Shown: positions 40,494-50,825 of the stretch, piece after piece
How positions within the stretch are numbered: position 1 is the stretch's first letter
How the letters are laid out: each line of letters begins with the position of its first letter
Assembly: GCF_018780385.1 (NCBI RefSeq)
Contig: NZ_JADMJO010000001.1
Coordinates: 39,386 to 103,385, forward strand
DNA: 64,000 bases
Reading direction: 5' to 3'
Source of the DNA: Hydrogenophaga sp.
GTDB taxonomy: Bacteria; Pseudomonadota; Gammaproteobacteria; Burkholderiales; Burkholderiaceae_C
Position numbers and translations under genes: made by a program
Notes under the pieces: model-generated
The model's input: the letters and a program-made list of their open reading frames with translations, nothing else
The model's database searches: none
Told to the model about the DNA's origin: nothing

Positions 40494-41690
40494 TTGGACT
40501 GGAGAGACCTCAAAAGCGGTGAGCGCACGGTGCTGGACCACGTGTTCTGGTCCAGCGGCATGTCGCGCGACGCGCTGGCCGCCGCATCGTCCTTCTCCAA
40601 GACCCGCGCCAACGCGGCGGTGGCCGACCTGCTGGAACAGGGTCTCCTGGAACAGACGGGCGACCAGGTGCCCACCGGCGGGCGCCGCGCGGAAACATTG
40701 CGCCTGAGCCGCAGCCTGGGTGTGCTCATCGGTGTGGCCGTGGGCGCGACCGGGCTGGAGGTCGGCATCCTGAGTCCCGACCTCGCCGTGATGGCGCACC
40801 ACAGCGAACCGGCCGATGTGCGCGACGGGCCTGGCCCGGTGCTCTCGCGCATCCGCATCCTCATGCATGAGCTGCTGGCGCGCTGTGCCGTGGCGCCGCG
40901 CCAGGTCATCGGCATCGGCATCGGCCTGCCCGGCCCGGTGGACTTCGACAGCGGACAGCTCGTGAGCCCACCTCTTATGCCGTTGTGGGACGGCTATTCC
41001 ATCCGCGACGACCTTGCCGCCGAGTTCTCCGCGCCGGTGTTCGTGGACAACGACGTGAACGTGATGGCGCTGGGCGAGCTCTGGCGCATGCAGCGCAGCC
41101 TGCAGAACTTTCTGGTGGTGAAGGTGGGCACCGGCGTGGGCTGCGGCATCGTCTGCCAGGGCCAGGTGTACCGGGGCGCCAACGGCTCGGCGGGCGACGT
41201 GGGCCACATCAGCGTGGTGCCCGACGGACCGCGATGCCACTGCGGCAACCTGGGCTGCGTGGAGACCATGGCGGCGGGCCCGGCCATTGCCCGCATGGCC
41301 ACCGAGGCTGCTGAAGCGGGCCAGAGCCCGCTGCTCGCGCGCATGCTCGCCGAGCGCGGCCCGCTGCGCCTGCAGGACGTGGCCGAGGCCTGCCGCGCCG
41401 GCGACATGGCGGCCAACCAGGTGGTGCAGCGCTCGGGCGCATTGGTGGGCCAGATGGTGGCCTCGGTGGTGAACTTCTTCAACCCGTCGCACGTGTTCAT
41501 CGGCGGCGGCATCACGCGCGTGGGGCCGCTGTTTCTGGCCGCCGTGCGCCAGAGCGTTTACCACCGCTCGCTCGCACTCTCCACGCGCCACCTCGAGATT
41601 CAGTACACGCCGCTGGGCGAACGCGCCGGGCTCATCGGCGCGGGCGTGCTCGCCATGCAGGAAAGCCTGCGCCAGATGGAGACCGCGTGA
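40494..41690 (+). CDS. ROK-family transcriptional repressor
   Basis: 398 residues from a TTG start at 40494 with GGAG 9 bases before; no usable upstream ATG exists. Residues 1-65 are an N-terminal winged helix (MSRDALAAASSFSKTRANAAVADLLEQGLLEQ). The ROK kinase-like domain follows: IGIGIGLPGPVD, VDNDVNVMALGE, VGTGVGCGIV, and the zinc motif HCGNLGCVE-like (CHCGNLGCVET). It is a regulator of the NagC/XylR type. It starts the carbohydrate ABC operon; its stop overlaps the ATPase ATG. Confidence 0.9.
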   Translation: MDWRDLKSGERTVLDHVFWSSGMSRDALAAASSFSKTRANAAVADLLEQGLLEQTGDQVPTGGRRAETLRLSRSLGVLIGVAVGATGLEVGILSPDLAVMAHHSEPADVRDGPGPVLSRIRILMHELLARCAVAPRQVIGIGIGLPGPVDFDSGQLVSPPLMPLWDGYSIRDDLAAEFSAPVFVDNDVNVMALGELWRMQRSLQNFLVVKVGTGVGCGIVCQGQVYRGANGSAGDVGHISVVPDGPRCHCGNLGCVETMAAGPAIARMATEAAEAGQSPLLARMLAERGPLRLQDVAEACRAGDMAANQVVQRSGALVGQMVASVVNFFNPSHVFIGGGITRVGPLFLAAVRQSVYHRSLALSTRHLEIQYTPLGERAGLIGAGVLAMQESLRQMETA

Positions 41691-43189
41691 TGGCCCCCAC
41701 CGGTGTGCGCGTCGAACTGCGCGGCATCGTCAAGCGCTTCGGGCCGGTGCAGGTGCTGCACGGGGTTGACCTGGCGTTCGAGCCCGGGCGCGTGGTGGGC
41801 CTGCTGGGCGAAAACGGCGCGGGCAAATCCACACTCATGAAGATCCTCGCGGGCTACGAACAAGCCAGCGAGGGTTCGCTGTCGGTGAATGGCCGTAGCG
41901 TGCAGTTTGACGGACCCCGCGCCGCCGAGGCCGAGGGGATCGTGCTGATCCACCAGGAGTTCAACCTGGCCGAAGACCTCACGGTGGCGCAGAACATCTT
42001 TCTGGGCCACGAGCAGCGGCGCGGCTGGTGGCTCGACGACACCGGCATGCGCAAAATTGCCCGCGGCGTGCTTGACGCAGTGGGCCTGCAGAAGGTGGAC
42101 CCGGACACGCGCGTGCGTGAACTCATCGTGGCCGAGCGCCAGCTGGTGGAGATTGCCAAAGCGCTGTCGCGCCACGCGCGCGTGCTCATCATGGACGAGC
42201 CCACCGCCACGCTCACACCCGGCGAGACCGGGCGCCTGTTCGAGCTGGTGGCGCGCATGAAGGCCGAAGGCGTGACCATCGTCTTCATCTCGCACAAGCT
42301 CGACGAAGTGGAGCAGATCACCGACGAGGTGGTGGTGATGCGTGACGGCCGCCTGATCGCGCAGCAGCCCACCGCTTCGCTCACACGCGCGCAGATGGCG
42401 CACCTGATGGTGGGCCGCGAACTCGCCGACCTTTACCCGCCGCGCGGCGAGGTGCTGGCCGATGCGCCGGTGCTGCTCTCGGTGCAGGGCATGACCGTGC
42501 CCGGCTGGGCGCACGACGTGAGCTTCGAGGTGCGCGCGGGCGAGGTGTTCGGCTTCGCGGGTCTGGTGGGCGCGGGCCGCACCGAGCTGTTTGAAGGCCT
42601 GCTCGGCCTGCGCGAGCGCAGCGCAACGCGGGTGGACGTGGCCGGCTCTCAAGTGCTGCCGCGCTCGCCGCGCGAAGCGGCGAACGTGGGCCTGACCTAT
42701 CTCAGCGAAGACCGCAAGGGACGCGGTCTGCACGTGCGCTTTGGTCTGCGCGAAAACCTCACGTTGATGGCCCTGGAGCGCCACGCCCAACCCTGGCTCA
42801 AGCCCGCGAGCGAAACCGCCGCGCTGGAGGAGGCTGTGCGCGAGTTCGGCATCCGATGCGGCTCGCTCGAGGTGCTGGCCGGCTCGCTCTCGGGAGGCAA
42901 CCAGCAGAAGCTCGCGCTGGCCAAGGTGCTGCACCCAGCGCCGCGCGTGGTGGTGCTCGACGAGCCCACGCGTGGTGTGGACATCGGCGCCAAGCGCGAA
43001 ATCTACGCCCTCATCCACCGCCTGGCCGACGAGGGGCGCGCGGTGGTGGTGATCTCGTCCGAACTCATGGAACTCATCGGCCTGTGCCACCGCGTCGCGG
43101 TGATGCGCGCGGGGCGCCTGCAGGCCACGCTCGACGCCGCGCACCTCAACGAACAGGAACTCATCGCCCATGCAACCGGAACGCACTGA
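41690..43189 (+). CDS. Sugar ABC transporter ATP-binding protein (RbsA-like)
   Basis: 499 residues from the ATG that overlaps the ROK stop. Tandem NBDs: Walker [10 protein letters not shown] near residue 46, [12 protein letters not shown] in place of a full signature, Walker B IMDEPTAT; then [24 protein letters not shown] and [15 protein letters not shown]. The second domain is the more canonical. It energises import with the permease that follows, whose start overlaps its end by 20 bases. The substrate is a carbohydrate or polyol, judging by the downstream genes; its identity is unknown. Confidence 0.92.
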   Translation: MAPTGVRVELRGIVKRFGPVQVLHGVDLAFEPGRVVGLLGENGAGKSTLMKILAGYEQASEGSLSVNGRSVQFDGPRAAEAEGIVLIHQEFNLAEDLTVAQNIFLGHEQRRGWWLDDTGMRKIARGVLDAVGLQKVDPDTRVRELIVAERQLVEIAKALSRHARVLIMDEPTATLTPGETGRLFELVARMKAEGVTIVFISHKLDEVEQITDEVVVMRDGRLIAQQPTASLTRAQMAHLMVGRELADLYPPRGEVLADAPVLLSVQGMTVPGWAHDVSFEVRAGEVFGFAGLVGAGRTELFEGLLGLRERSATRVDVAGSQVLPRSPREAANVGLTYLSEDRKGRGLHVRFGLRENLTLMALERHAQPWLKPASETAALEEAVREFGIRCGSLEVLAGSLSGGNQQKLALAKVLHPAPRVVVLDEPTRGVDIGAKREIYALIHRLADEGRAVVVISSELMELIGLCHRVAVMRAGRLQATLDAAHLNEQELIAHATGTH

Positions 43190-44177
43190 CCCCCCTGCCG
43201 CGCCGGCCGCGCCCACCACGCGCCGCGGCCTGCGCCTGCCCATCGCCGGACCCATGCTGGGCCTGGTGCTGCTGTGCGTCGTGGGCACGCTGCTCAACAG
43301 CGAATTCGCCACGCCCGACAACGCCATGAACGTGCTGACGCGCACGGCCTTCATCGGCATCATTGCCGTGGGCATGTGCTTCGTGATCATCTCGGGCGGC
43401 ATCGACCTCTCGGTCGGCTCCATGGCCGCGCTGATCGCGGGTGTGACCATCCTGCTCATGAACAAACTGGCTCCACTGGGCTGGCCGCCGGTGGCGGTGG
43501 TGATGGTGGGCATGAGCGCAGCCGTGCTGCTGGGCGCGCTGTTTGGCCTGGCGCACGGCCTGCTCATCACGCGCGGGCGCATCGAGCCCTTCATCGTCAC
43601 CCTCGGCACCTTGGGCATCTTCCGCGCCTACCTGACCTACTTCGCCGATGGTGGCGCGCTCGCGCTCGACAACAACCTCGCCGACACCTACGGCCCGGTC
43701 TACTACGGCAGCCTGCTGGGCATTCCCATTCCGGTGTGGGTGTTTGTGCTGGTGGCCATTGCCGGCGCGGTGCTGCTCAACCGCACCGCCTTTGGCCGCT
43801 ATGTGCAGGCCATCGGCTCCAACGAACAGGTGGCGCGCTACGCCGCGGTGGACGTGGACCGCATCAAGGTGCTCACCTACACCTTGCTCGGCGTGTGCGT
43901 GGGCGTGGCCACGCTGCTCTATGTACCGCGCCTGGGCTCGGCATCGCCCACCACCGGCCTGCTGTGGGAGCTCGAAGCCATCGCCGCGGTGATCGTGGGC
44001 GGCACCGCGCTGCGCGGCGGCGCCGGCAGCATCGGCGGCACCGTGATCGGCGCCATCCTGCTCTCGGTCATCAGCAACATCCTCAACCTCACCAGCATCA
44101 TCAGCGTCTACCTCAACGCGGCGGTGCAGGGTTTCGTGATCATCGCCGTCGCATTCATGCAGCGGCGGCGTCCCTGA
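43170..44177 (+). CDS. Sugar ABC transporter permease (RbsC-like)
   Basis: 335 residues and about ten membrane helices. The BPD_transp_2 signature is clear: [70 protein letters not shown], and [19 protein letters not shown]. It is the transmembrane half of the importer and probably works as a homodimer, as no second permease is encoded. It overlaps the ATPase gene by 20 bases and lies 56 bases before the binding protein. Confidence 0.93.
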   Translation: MQPERTDPPAAPAAPTTRRGLRLPIAGPMLGLVLLCVVGTLLNSEFATPDNAMNVLTRTAFIGIIAVGMCFVIISGGIDLSVGSMAALIAGVTILLMNKLAPLGWPPVAVVMVGMSAAVLLGALFGLAHGLLITRGRIEPFIVTLGTLGIFRAYLTYFADGGALALDNNLADTYGPVYYGSLLGIPIPVWVFVLVAIAGAVLLNRTAFGRYVQAIGSNEQVARYAAVDVDRIKVLTYTLLGVCVGVATLLYVPRLGSASPTTGLLWELEAIAAVIVGGTALRGGAGSIGGTVIGAILLSVISNILNLTSIISVYLNAAVQGFVIIAVAFMQRRRP

Positions 44178-44233
44178 AGGCGTACCCAGGCCTTCTGTTT
44201 TCTGTCAGCACAAACCTCTAGGAGACAAGCACC

Positions 44234-45196
44234 ATGAAGAACCGTTACCGTCTGCTCGCGCTGGTCGCCGTCGCGGCCCTCGGTTTCGCCAGCCCCCTGC
44301 TGGCGCAGGCCCAGAACAAGGTGAACCTGGGCGTGGCCATCCCGGCCGCCACCCACAGCTTTGCCGCCGGTCTGGTGTACTGGGCCGGCGAGGCCAAAAA
44401 AGAGCTGGAGAAGGACCCCAACATCAAGGTGACGATCAAGACCGCCGGTGGTGCACCTGAGCAGGCCAACCAGCTGCAAGACCTGGTCACCGCCACCAAG
44501 ATCGACTCGCTGGTGATCCTGCCCTTCGAATCCGCCGCACTCACGCGCCCGGTGCAACAGGTCAAGGCCAAAGGCGTGTACGTGACCGTGGTCGACCGCG
44601 GCCTCACCGACACCAGCGCGCAGGACGCGTATGTGTCGGGCGACAACACGGCCTTTGGCAAGGTGCCGGCCGAGTACCTGGCCAAGTTTCTGAACGGCAA
44701 GGGCAACGTCGTGGCGCTGCGCGGCATTCCCACCACCATCGACAACGAACGCATGGACGCCTTCAACGCGGTGATGAAGAACCACCCCGGCATCAAGGTG
44801 CTGGACGCCAAACACGGCAACTGGAACCGAGACGACGCCTTCAAGGTGATGCAGGACTTCCTCACGCGCTTCAAGGAAATCGACGCCGTGTGGGCGGCCG
44901 ACGACGACATGGCCTTCGGTGTGCTCAAGGCCATCGAGCAGGCCAAGCGCAAGGACATCAAAATCGTGTTTGGTGGCGCCGGTGCCAAGACCATGGTGAA
45001 GACGCTCATGGACGGCAGCAACCCGCTGATCCAGGCCAATGTGTCGTATTCGCCCAAGTTCATCTACGAGGCCATCAAGATGACCGCGCTGGCGCGCCAG
45101 AAAGGCGAGAAGCTGCCCGCCTCGACCATCGTGCCCTCGGTGCTGATTACCAAACAAAACGCGAAAGACTTCTACTTTCCCAACTCGCCGTTCTGA
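44234..45196 (+). CDS. Sugar ABC transporter substrate-binding protein
   Basis: 320 residues, signal peptide cleaved near AQAQ ([25 protein letters not shown]). It is a Peripla_BP_4 type protein: [72 protein letters not shown], and [18 protein letters not shown]. The fold binds pentoses, hexoses or polyols. GGAGACAAG precedes the start. It is placed after the ATPase and permease, in the usual RbsA-RbsC-RbsB order. Confidence 0.92.
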   Translation: MKNRYRLLALVAVAALGFASPLLAQAQNKVNLGVAIPAATHSFAAGLVYWAGEAKKELEKDPNIKVTIKTAGGAPEQANQLQDLVTATKIDSLVILPFESAALTRPVQQVKAKGVYVTVVDRGLTDTSAQDAYVSGDNTAFGKVPAEYLAKFLNGKGNVVALRGIPTTIDNERMDAFNAVMKNHPGIKVLDAKHGNWNRDDAFKVMQDFLTRFKEIDAVWAADDDMAFGVLKAIEQAKRKDIKIVFGGAGAKTMVKTLMDGSNPLIQANVSYSPKFIYEAIKMTALARQKGEKLPASTIVPSVLITKQNAKDFYFPNSPF

Positions 45197-45218
45197 ACGC
45201 GCGCCTGGAGGACCCCGC

Positions 45219-46286
45219 ATGAAAACCATTCAAGGCCCCGGGATCTTCCTGGCCCAGTTCATTGGGCCGGCCGCGCCTTTCAACACGCTTGAAGGTCTGG
45301 CGGGCTGGGCCGCCTCGCTGGGCTACAAGGGAGTGCAGATTCCCACCAGTGACGCAGCCATCTTCGACCTCGAGCGCGCCGCGACCAGCGACGCCTATTG
45401 CGACGAAGTGAAAGGCAAACTCGCCGCGCACGGGCTGCAGATCACCGAGTTGTCGACCCACCTGCAAGGCCAGTTGCTCTGTGTGCATCCGGCCTACGAC
45501 CTGCAGTTCGACGCCTTCGCGGCGCCCCATGTGCGCGGCGACCCCGCCGCGCGCACCGCGTGGGCACACGACCAGTTGCTGATGGCAGCGAAAGCTTCGA
45601 AGCGCTTGGGCTTGAACGCACACGCTTCGTTCTCGGGCGCGTTGGCCTGGCCTTACCTCTACCCCTGGCCGCAACGCCCACCCGGTCTCGTGGAAGCCGC
45701 GTTCGAAGAACTCGCCAGGCGCTGGCGCCCGGTGCTCGATGCCTTTGACGACGCGGGTGTGGACGTCTGCTACGAGCTGCACCCCGGTGAAGACCTGCAC
45801 GACGGCGTGAGCTTCGAGCGCTTTCTGGACGCGGTGGACCAGCACCCGCGCGCCAACATCCTTTACGACCCGAGCCACTTCGTGCTGCAGCAGCTGGACT
45901 ACCTCGCCTTCATCGATCACTACCACGAGCGCATCCGCGCCTTCCATGTCAAAGACGCCGAGTTCCGCCCCAACGGCAAGCAGGGTGTGTACGGCGGCTT
46001 CTCCAACTGGATCGACCGCGCGGGCCGCTTCCGTTCGCTGGGCGACGGGCAGGTGGACTTCAAGGCCATCTTCTCGAAGATGGCGCAGCACGGCTACCCG
46101 GGCTGGGCCGTGCTCGAATGGGAGTGCTGCATCAAACACCCGGAAGACGGCGCGCGCGAAGGCGCGGCCTTCATCCGCGACCACATCATCCGCGTGGCCG
46201 ACCGCGCCTTTGACGACTTCGCCGCCAGCGACAGCGACCCCGCCACCCTGGCCGCGCTGCTGGGCCTGAACCGGGGCGATGCATGA
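45219..46286 (+). CDS. Sugar phosphate isomerase/epimerase-like TIM-barrel protein
   Basis: 355 residues. The AP endonuclease 2/xylose isomerase-like barrel is seen in GWAASLGYKGVQIPTSD, VDVCYELHPGEDLHDG (metal-binding E), NILYDPSHFVLQQ (D and H), FHVKDAEFRPNGKQG (H) and AVLEWECC (E). These residues suit a divalent-metal sugar isomerase or epimerase. It overlaps the next gene, a Gfo/Idh/MocA dehydrogenase, by 4 bases; such pairs oxidise and epimerise inositols or keto-sugars. The substrate is unknown. Confidence 0.88.
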   Translation: MKTIQGPGIFLAQFIGPAAPFNTLEGLAGWAASLGYKGVQIPTSDAAIFDLERAATSDAYCDEVKGKLAAHGLQITELSTHLQGQLLCVHPAYDLQFDAFAAPHVRGDPAARTAWAHDQLLMAAKASKRLGLNAHASFSGALAWPYLYPWPQRPPGLVEAAFEELARRWRPVLDAFDDAGVDVCYELHPGEDLHDGVSFERFLDAVDQHPRANILYDPSHFVLQQLDYLAFIDHYHERIRAFHVKDAEFRPNGKQGVYGGFSNWIDRAGRFRSLGDGQVDFKAIFSKMAQHGYPGWAVLEWECCIKHPEDGAREGAAFIRDHIIRVADRAFDDFAASDSDPATLAALLGLNRGDA

Positions 46287-47431
46287 GCAAACGCAAAGAC
46301 AGCCACCGCGCCACGCGCCGCATCCGCCTGGGCATGGTGGGCGGTGGCGACGGCAGCTTCATCGGCGCGGCGCACCGCATTGCCGCGCGCCTGGACGATC
46401 AGTTCGAACTCGTGGCCGGTGCGCTGTCGTCCACCCCCGAGCGAGCCCGCGCCAGCGCGGCCAAACTGCACATCGCGCCCGATCGCAGCTACGCTGACTT
46501 TGCAGCGATGGCAACAGCCGAAGCGCAGCGCGAGGACGGCATCGACGCCGTGGTGATCGCCACGCCCAACCACCTGCATGTGCCGGTGGCGCGCACCTTT
46601 GTGGAACACGGCATCCACGTGATCTGCGACAAGCCCCTGGCCACCTCGCTGGCCGAGGCGCAGGCGCTCGCGCAGGCGGTGCGCGAGCGCGGCCTGCTGT
46701 TTCTGCTGACGCACACCTACGCCGGCTACCCCATGGTGCGCCAGGCGCGCGACCTGGTGGCCGCGGGCGAGCTGGGTGAGCTGCGCATCGTGCAGGTGGA
46801 ATACGCGCAGGACTGGCTGGGCGAGCCGGTGGAACTGCAGGGCAACAAGCAGGCCGAGTGGCGCGCCGACCCGAAACGCGCCGGCCCGGCCGGTGCGCTG
46901 GGCGACATCGGCACGCACGCCTACCAACTGGCGCGCTACGTGAGCGGTCTGAGCGTGCAGGAACTCTCGGCCGAGCTCAGCACCTTTGTGCCTGGCCGTG
47001 TGCTCGACGACCACGTGCAGGCCATGCTGCGTTTTCATGGAGGCGCGCGCGGCATGCTCTGGGCCAGCCAGGTCGCCAGCGGCGCCTGCAACGCGCTGCG
47101 CCTGCGGGTGTACGGCACACGCGCTTCGCTGCATTTCGACCAGGAACAACCCGAACAACTCTGGTTCGCCCCGCTGGGCGAGCCTGCTCGCCTGCTGCGC
47201 AGGGGCATGGCGCCACAGTCAACCGCTCAGGCTGCGGCCAGCCGCATTCCCGCTGGCCACCCCGAGGGCTACTTCGAGGCCTTCGCCGAGCTCTACCGCG
47301 ATTTCGCGCGGGCCTGGCGCGGTGGCGAGAGCCCCGCCATGCCGGGTCTGCAGGACGGCTTGGACGGCATGGCTTTCATCGAGGCGGTGCTCAGCAGCCA
47401 CCAGCAAAACGCGCGCTGGGTGCGGCTGTAG
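46283..47431 (+). CDS. Gfo/Idh/MocA-family oxidoreductase
   Basis: 382 residues. The N-terminal Rossmann domain has [13 protein letters not shown] near residue 17 and [15 protein letters not shown], with the CDKPLATS motif (K near 118) that contacts nicotinamide. The C-terminal domain has [19 protein letters not shown], where D and H are the catalytic pair in inositol dehydrogenase-like enzymes. The cofactor is NAD(P). It is the last gene of the ROK-led operon and probably oxidises the imported sugar or polyol before or after the isomerase step. Confidence 0.92.
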   Translation: MSKRKDSHRATRRIRLGMVGGGDGSFIGAAHRIAARLDDQFELVAGALSSTPERARASAAKLHIAPDRSYADFAAMATAEAQREDGIDAVVIATPNHLHVPVARTFVEHGIHVICDKPLATSLAEAQALAQAVRERGLLFLLTHTYAGYPMVRQARDLVAAGELGELRIVQVEYAQDWLGEPVELQGNKQAEWRADPKRAGPAGALGDIGTHAYQLARYVSGLSVQELSAELSTFVPGRVLDDHVQAMLRFHGGARGMLWASQVASGACNALRLRVYGTRASLHFDQEQPEQLWFAPLGEPARLLRRGMAPQSTAQAAASRIPAGHPEGYFEAFAELYRDFARAWRGGESPAMPGLQDGLDGMAFIEAVLSSHQQNARWVRL

Positions 47432-47456
47432 CGAGTCGGCGAAGGCCTTGTGAAGT

Positions 47457-48215
47457 TCACAGGTGGATGCCACCCGAGACTTCCAGTCGCTGGCCGTTGA
47501 CCCAGCCCATGTCCTCGGAGAGCAGCGCGCGCATCACGTTGCCGATGTCGTCGGCCTCGCCCACCCGGCCCAGGGCGGTCTGTGAGGCGATGAAACCGTT
47601 GACCTGGGCGTTGTCGCGCACGGTGCCGCCGCCGAAGTCGGTGGCGATGGCGCCCGGTGCGATGGTGTTCACCGCGATGCGGCGCGGCCCCAGCTCCAGC
47701 GCCAGATAGCGCGTGAGCACTTCAATACCGCCCTTCATGGCCGCGTAGGCCGCATAGCCCGGCATCGAGAAGCGGGCCAGGCCCGACGACACGTTGAGAA
47801 TGCGGCCGCCGTCCTGCATCAGCGGCAGCAGCGCCTGCGTCAGCAGAAACGGCCCTTTGAGGTGCACACGCACCATCTGGTCGAACTGCGCCTCGGTGGT
47901 GTCGACAAAGCTCGCGTGCACGCCCACGCCCGCGTTGTTCAGCAAGTAGTCGAAGCGTTCGCGCTGCCAGTGTGTGTGCAGGGCCTCGCGCACCGCCGTG
48001 GCAAAGGCCGCAAAGCCGGCGCTGTCGCCCACGTCGAGCCGCAAGGCGACGGCGCGCGCACCGAGCGCCTGCGCTGCTTGCACCACGGCGTCGGCTTCGG
48101 TGGACTGGCTGTGCCAGGTGACGATGAGGTCGGTGCCCTGGGCGGCGAGTTTCAGGGCAGCGTTGCGGCCCAGGCCACGGCTGGCGCCGGTGATGAGGGC
48201 GATCTTTCGGTTCAT
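47457..48215 (-). CDS. SDR-family oxidoreductase
   Basis: 252 residues from the ATG at 48215, with AGGAG in front. Classical short-chain dehydrogenase: cofactor motif TGASRGLG near residue 10, NNAG near 93, catalytic S in ILNVSSGLARF, and YAAYAAMKGG with Y and K. The final SEDMGWVNGQRLEVSGGIHL is a typical SDR C-terminus. The substrate is unknown. It is divergent from a LysR regulator with an inverted repeat between them, so it is the regulator's likely target. Confidence 0.92.
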   Translation of the reverse strand: MNRKIALITGASRGLGRNAALKLAAQGTDLIVTWHSQSTEADAVVQAAQALGARAVALRLDVGDSAGFAAFATAVREALHTHWQRERFDYLLNNAGVGVHASFVDTTEAQFDQMVRVHLKGPFLLTQALLPLMQDGGRILNVSSGLARFSMPGYAAYAAMKGGIEVLTRYLALELGPRRIAVNTIAPGAIATDFGGGTVRDNAQVNGFIASQTALGRVGEADDIGNVMRALLSEDMGWVNGQRLEVSGGIHL

Positions 48216-48258
48216 GAGGAGCTCCTGATGGGTGGGTTTGAAGGACAGAACGCAGTCT

Positions 48259-48279
48259 ATTGATCGACACAGGATCAAT
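48259..48279. promoter_or_regulatory. LysR-type inverted repeat before SDR and LysR genes
   Basis: ATTGATC and GATCAAT flank 7 bases (48259-48265 and 48273-48279) in the 111-base divergent gap; a further half-site CTGATCAA is at 48293-48300. This is a plausible LysR binding region. Confidence 0.5.
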
Positions 48280-48326
48280 AAACATCCAAAATCTGATCAA
48301 ACTATCCAAGAAAATAGAACAATCTC

Positions 48327-49235
48327 ATGAGCATGAACCTGCCCGACGCGATGAAGGTGTTTGTGCGTGTGGCCGAGCTGAGCAGCTTCACCCTGGCCGC
48401 CGAACAGCTGGGCTGGCCACGCGCCAGCGTGTCGGCAGCGGTGCGGCAGCTGGAGGCAGAACTGGGCGTGCGCCTGCTGCACCGGACCACACGCCGGGTT
48501 CAGATGACGCAGGACGGACAGGTTGTGTTTGAACGCGCGCAGGACCTGCTGGCCGACCTGGACGACCTGCGCGGGCTGTTCCGCGCCAACCCGGCGCAGC
48601 TGCGCGGACGCCTTCGCGTGGACATGCCCCAGGCCATCGCGCGCGACGTGGTGCTGCCCGCCTTGCCCGCCTTTCTGGCCGAACACCCGGCGCTGGACAT
48701 CGAGCTGTCCTGCGTCGACCGCCGGGTCGATCTGGTGGCCGAGGGTTTCGATTGCGTGCTGCGCGTCGGCAAGCTCACCGATTCCAGCCTGATCGCGCGT
48801 CCACTCGGCGAATACCGCATGGCCAATTGCGCCAGCCCGGGGTATCTGGCGGCACACGGCACGCCCCGCTCACTGGACGACCTGGCCCACCACCGGCTGG
48901 TGCACTACGTGCCGAGTCTGGGCGCGCGCTCCACCGGGTTCGAGCACGGTGATGTCCAGGGCACGCTGCACACAGTGGCCATGCCGGGCGCCCTCACGGT
49001 CAACAGCACCATCGCTTACGAAGGCGCGGCCCTGGCGGGGCTGGGCATCATCCAGGTGCCCGAGGTGGGTGTGCGCGAGCACCTCGCGGCGGGCCGCCTC
49101 GTCGAAGTGCTCGCCGCCTGGTGCACGCCGGCCATGCCGGTGTCGCTGGTGTATGCCCACCGCCGCCACCTGCCCCTGCGAGCGCAGGTGTTCATGAACT
49201 GGCTCGCGGCCTTGATGGCTCAGCGGCTGAACTGA
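48327..49235 (+). CDS. LysR-family transcriptional regulator
   Basis: 302 residues (an ATG at 48333 is an alternative start). The winged helix-turn-helix is at 1-60 (VAELSSFTLAAEQLGWPRASVSAAVRQLE). The effector domain begins near 90 (LRGRLRVDMPQAIARDVVLPALPAF) and includes DCVLRVGKLTDSSLIARPLGEYRM, as in the CrgA/DsdC-like branch. The inducer is unknown. It is divergent from the SDR gene and probably controls it. Confidence 0.9.
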   Translation: MSMNLPDAMKVFVRVAELSSFTLAAEQLGWPRASVSAAVRQLEAELGVRLLHRTTRRVQMTQDGQVVFERAQDLLADLDDLRGLFRANPAQLRGRLRVDMPQAIARDVVLPALPAFLAEHPALDIELSCVDRRVDLVAEGFDCVLRVGKLTDSSLIARPLGEYRMANCASPGYLAAHGTPRSLDDLAHHRLVHYVPSLGARSTGFEHGDVQGTLHTVAMPGALTVNSTIAYEGAALAGLGIIQVPEVGVREHLAAGRLVEVLAAWCTPAMPVSLVYAHRRHLPLRAQVFMNWLAALMAQRLN

Positions 49236-49250
49236 CATGGATGGACAAAC

Positions 49251-50030
49251 ATGACGCGACTCTTGCTCCTGAAATTCCGGTTGACCCCGCTGGTCGCGAT
49301 GGCGCTCCTTGCGGGTTGCGCCACACCACCGGCCGCCATCGATTCGCTGGGCATTTCGTTCGTGCGGGTTCCGATGGGCGAGTTTTCGATGGGCAGCGAC
49401 GAACCGGTGGAGGCGCTTGCAGCGGCTTACCCAGGTCTTGAGCGTTCCCGCTTCGAAGGACTTTCAGACGAAGCACCGGTGCATCGGGTTCGCATCACGA
49501 AGCCTTTCGAAATGAGCCGGCACGAGATCACGGCAGGCCAGTTCCGGGCTTTCCTCAAGCGCTCGGGCCACGTCCCGGAGTCGATTGCGGACAGCACCGG
49601 TGGTTATGCCGCGCGGGTGGCAAGGATCGCTACCAACATGGCAATGACCCCGCAGGACTGCTCCGGGGGGGAACACATTTGACGAAGATTCCGCGGCGAA
49701 CTGGCCCGCCTGGCGCGATCGTGCGGTGCCCGGTCGTGATGGTCATGCGTTCACAGCCCCGGTAGGTTCATACGCCCCAAACGCACTGGGTCTGTTCGAT
49801 TTGCACGGCAATGTGTGGAATGGGTGTCGGATTGGTATGGAGAGGACTACTACGCGCGATCTCCCCAAACCGACCCTGTGGGCCCGATGGATGGTGCAGT
49901 GAAAGTGCGCCGGGGTGGCTCCTGGCACTCGTGGCCGTTGTACACGCGTTGCTCTTTCCGAAACTGGAACACGGTTCAGACGCGCTACACGCTGGTGGGC
50001 ATCCGACTGGTCCGGGAATCTCCGCCGTGA
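49251..50030 (+). pseudogene. Decayed formylglycine-generating enzyme-like lipoprotein gene
   Basis: The reading frame starts with a lipoprotein signal (lipobox LAGC), then VRVPMGEFSMGSD and RITKPFEMSRHEITAGQFRAFLK, the N-terminal part of the FGE-sulfatase (SUMF1-like) domain. It stops at 49680-49682. The rest is in other frames: CRAGGKDRYQHGNDPAG from about 49602, TFDEDSAANWPAWRDRAVPG from 49675, and WVSDWYGEDYYARSPQ with VRRGGSWHSWPLY to 50030. The middle of the domain (between the GGY and ACRAG segments, about 80 residues) is missing. At least two more frameshifts occur, one in a G7 run and one before GNVWEW. It no longer encodes an intact protein unless the sequence has errors. Confidence 0.75.
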
Positions 50031-50142
50031 CCGATGTTCGCTGCCCTGCCACGGGACGAGGTCGAAACATCTGCGAACATCCTTTCAGCAGCCGTGCGGG
50101 CAGACTGCGCACTGATCAAAGTTGACCCAACCCGATGACCTC

Positions 50143-50802
50143 ATGAAACTCCTCTCCCTTGTTTTCTCTCTGAGCGCCGTGGCGCTCGCGTCCATCCCCG
50201 CGATGGCCCAGACCCCTGCGCCCAAGCCCGCCGCCAAACCCACCCCGGCCGCAAAAGCACCGACCAAACGCGCACCGCTGGCCCGCTCCGCGGCCAAGGC
50301 TGTGGAAGAAGTGACGCCGATCGAAGAAGACTCCGCTGTGGTCCTCACTGAAGCCGACCTCGCGGTGGCCCAACGGGTGTACATCGGGCTCATTCCTTGC
50401 GAACTGGGTTCGTCCGTGCAGATCACGCCCGCCAGACGGCAAGGATTCTTCATCGTGCAGGTCAAGAACGTCCGCAACACGCGCTACCTCATGCACCCGG
50501 TGGAAAGCCGCACCGGCGCCATCCGCCTGGAAGACCCGAAGCGGGGCGCCATGTGGCTGCAGCTGGGCAACAAGTCCATGCTCATGAGCCAGAAACTGGG
50601 CTTGAGAGTGGCCGATGAATGCATGAGTCCCGAACAGCTGACCATGGCCGATGAAATGAAGAGAAATCCACCCAAGAGCCTGCTGGAACCCCTTGACCCA
50701 CCGAGCGTCGCGCCGCCCACCCTGCCAGCCAGCACCGACGGCCAGCTTCGCGATCCTGGAGGTTCAACACAAGGACAAGGTTCGCAACCCTCAACACAAT
50801 AA
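50143..50802 (+). CDS. Exported protein of unknown function
   Basis: 219 residues from the ATG at 50143. A signal peptide (MKLLSLVFSLSAVALASIPAMAQ) precedes a proline/alanine-rich linker (about residues 24-55) and a folded part beginning VVLTEADLAVAQRVYIGLIPCELG, with two cysteines (in LIPCELG and ADECMS). It ends in another proline-rich stretch. I do not recognise the domain, although similar exported proteins are common in Burkholderiales. It is a single gene. Confidence 0.7.
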   Translation: MKLLSLVFSLSAVALASIPAMAQTPAPKPAAKPTPAAKAPTKRAPLARSAAKAVEEVTPIEEDSAVVLTEADLAVAQRVYIGLIPCELGSSVQITPARRQGFFIVQVKNVRNTRYLMHPVESRTGAIRLEDPKRGAMWLQLGNKSMLMSQKLGLRVADECMSPEQLTMADEMKRNPPKSLLEPLDPPSVAPPTLPASTDGQLRDPGGSTQGQGSQPSTQ

Positions 50803-50825
50803 ACAAGTTACAAGAGTCTCACCCC

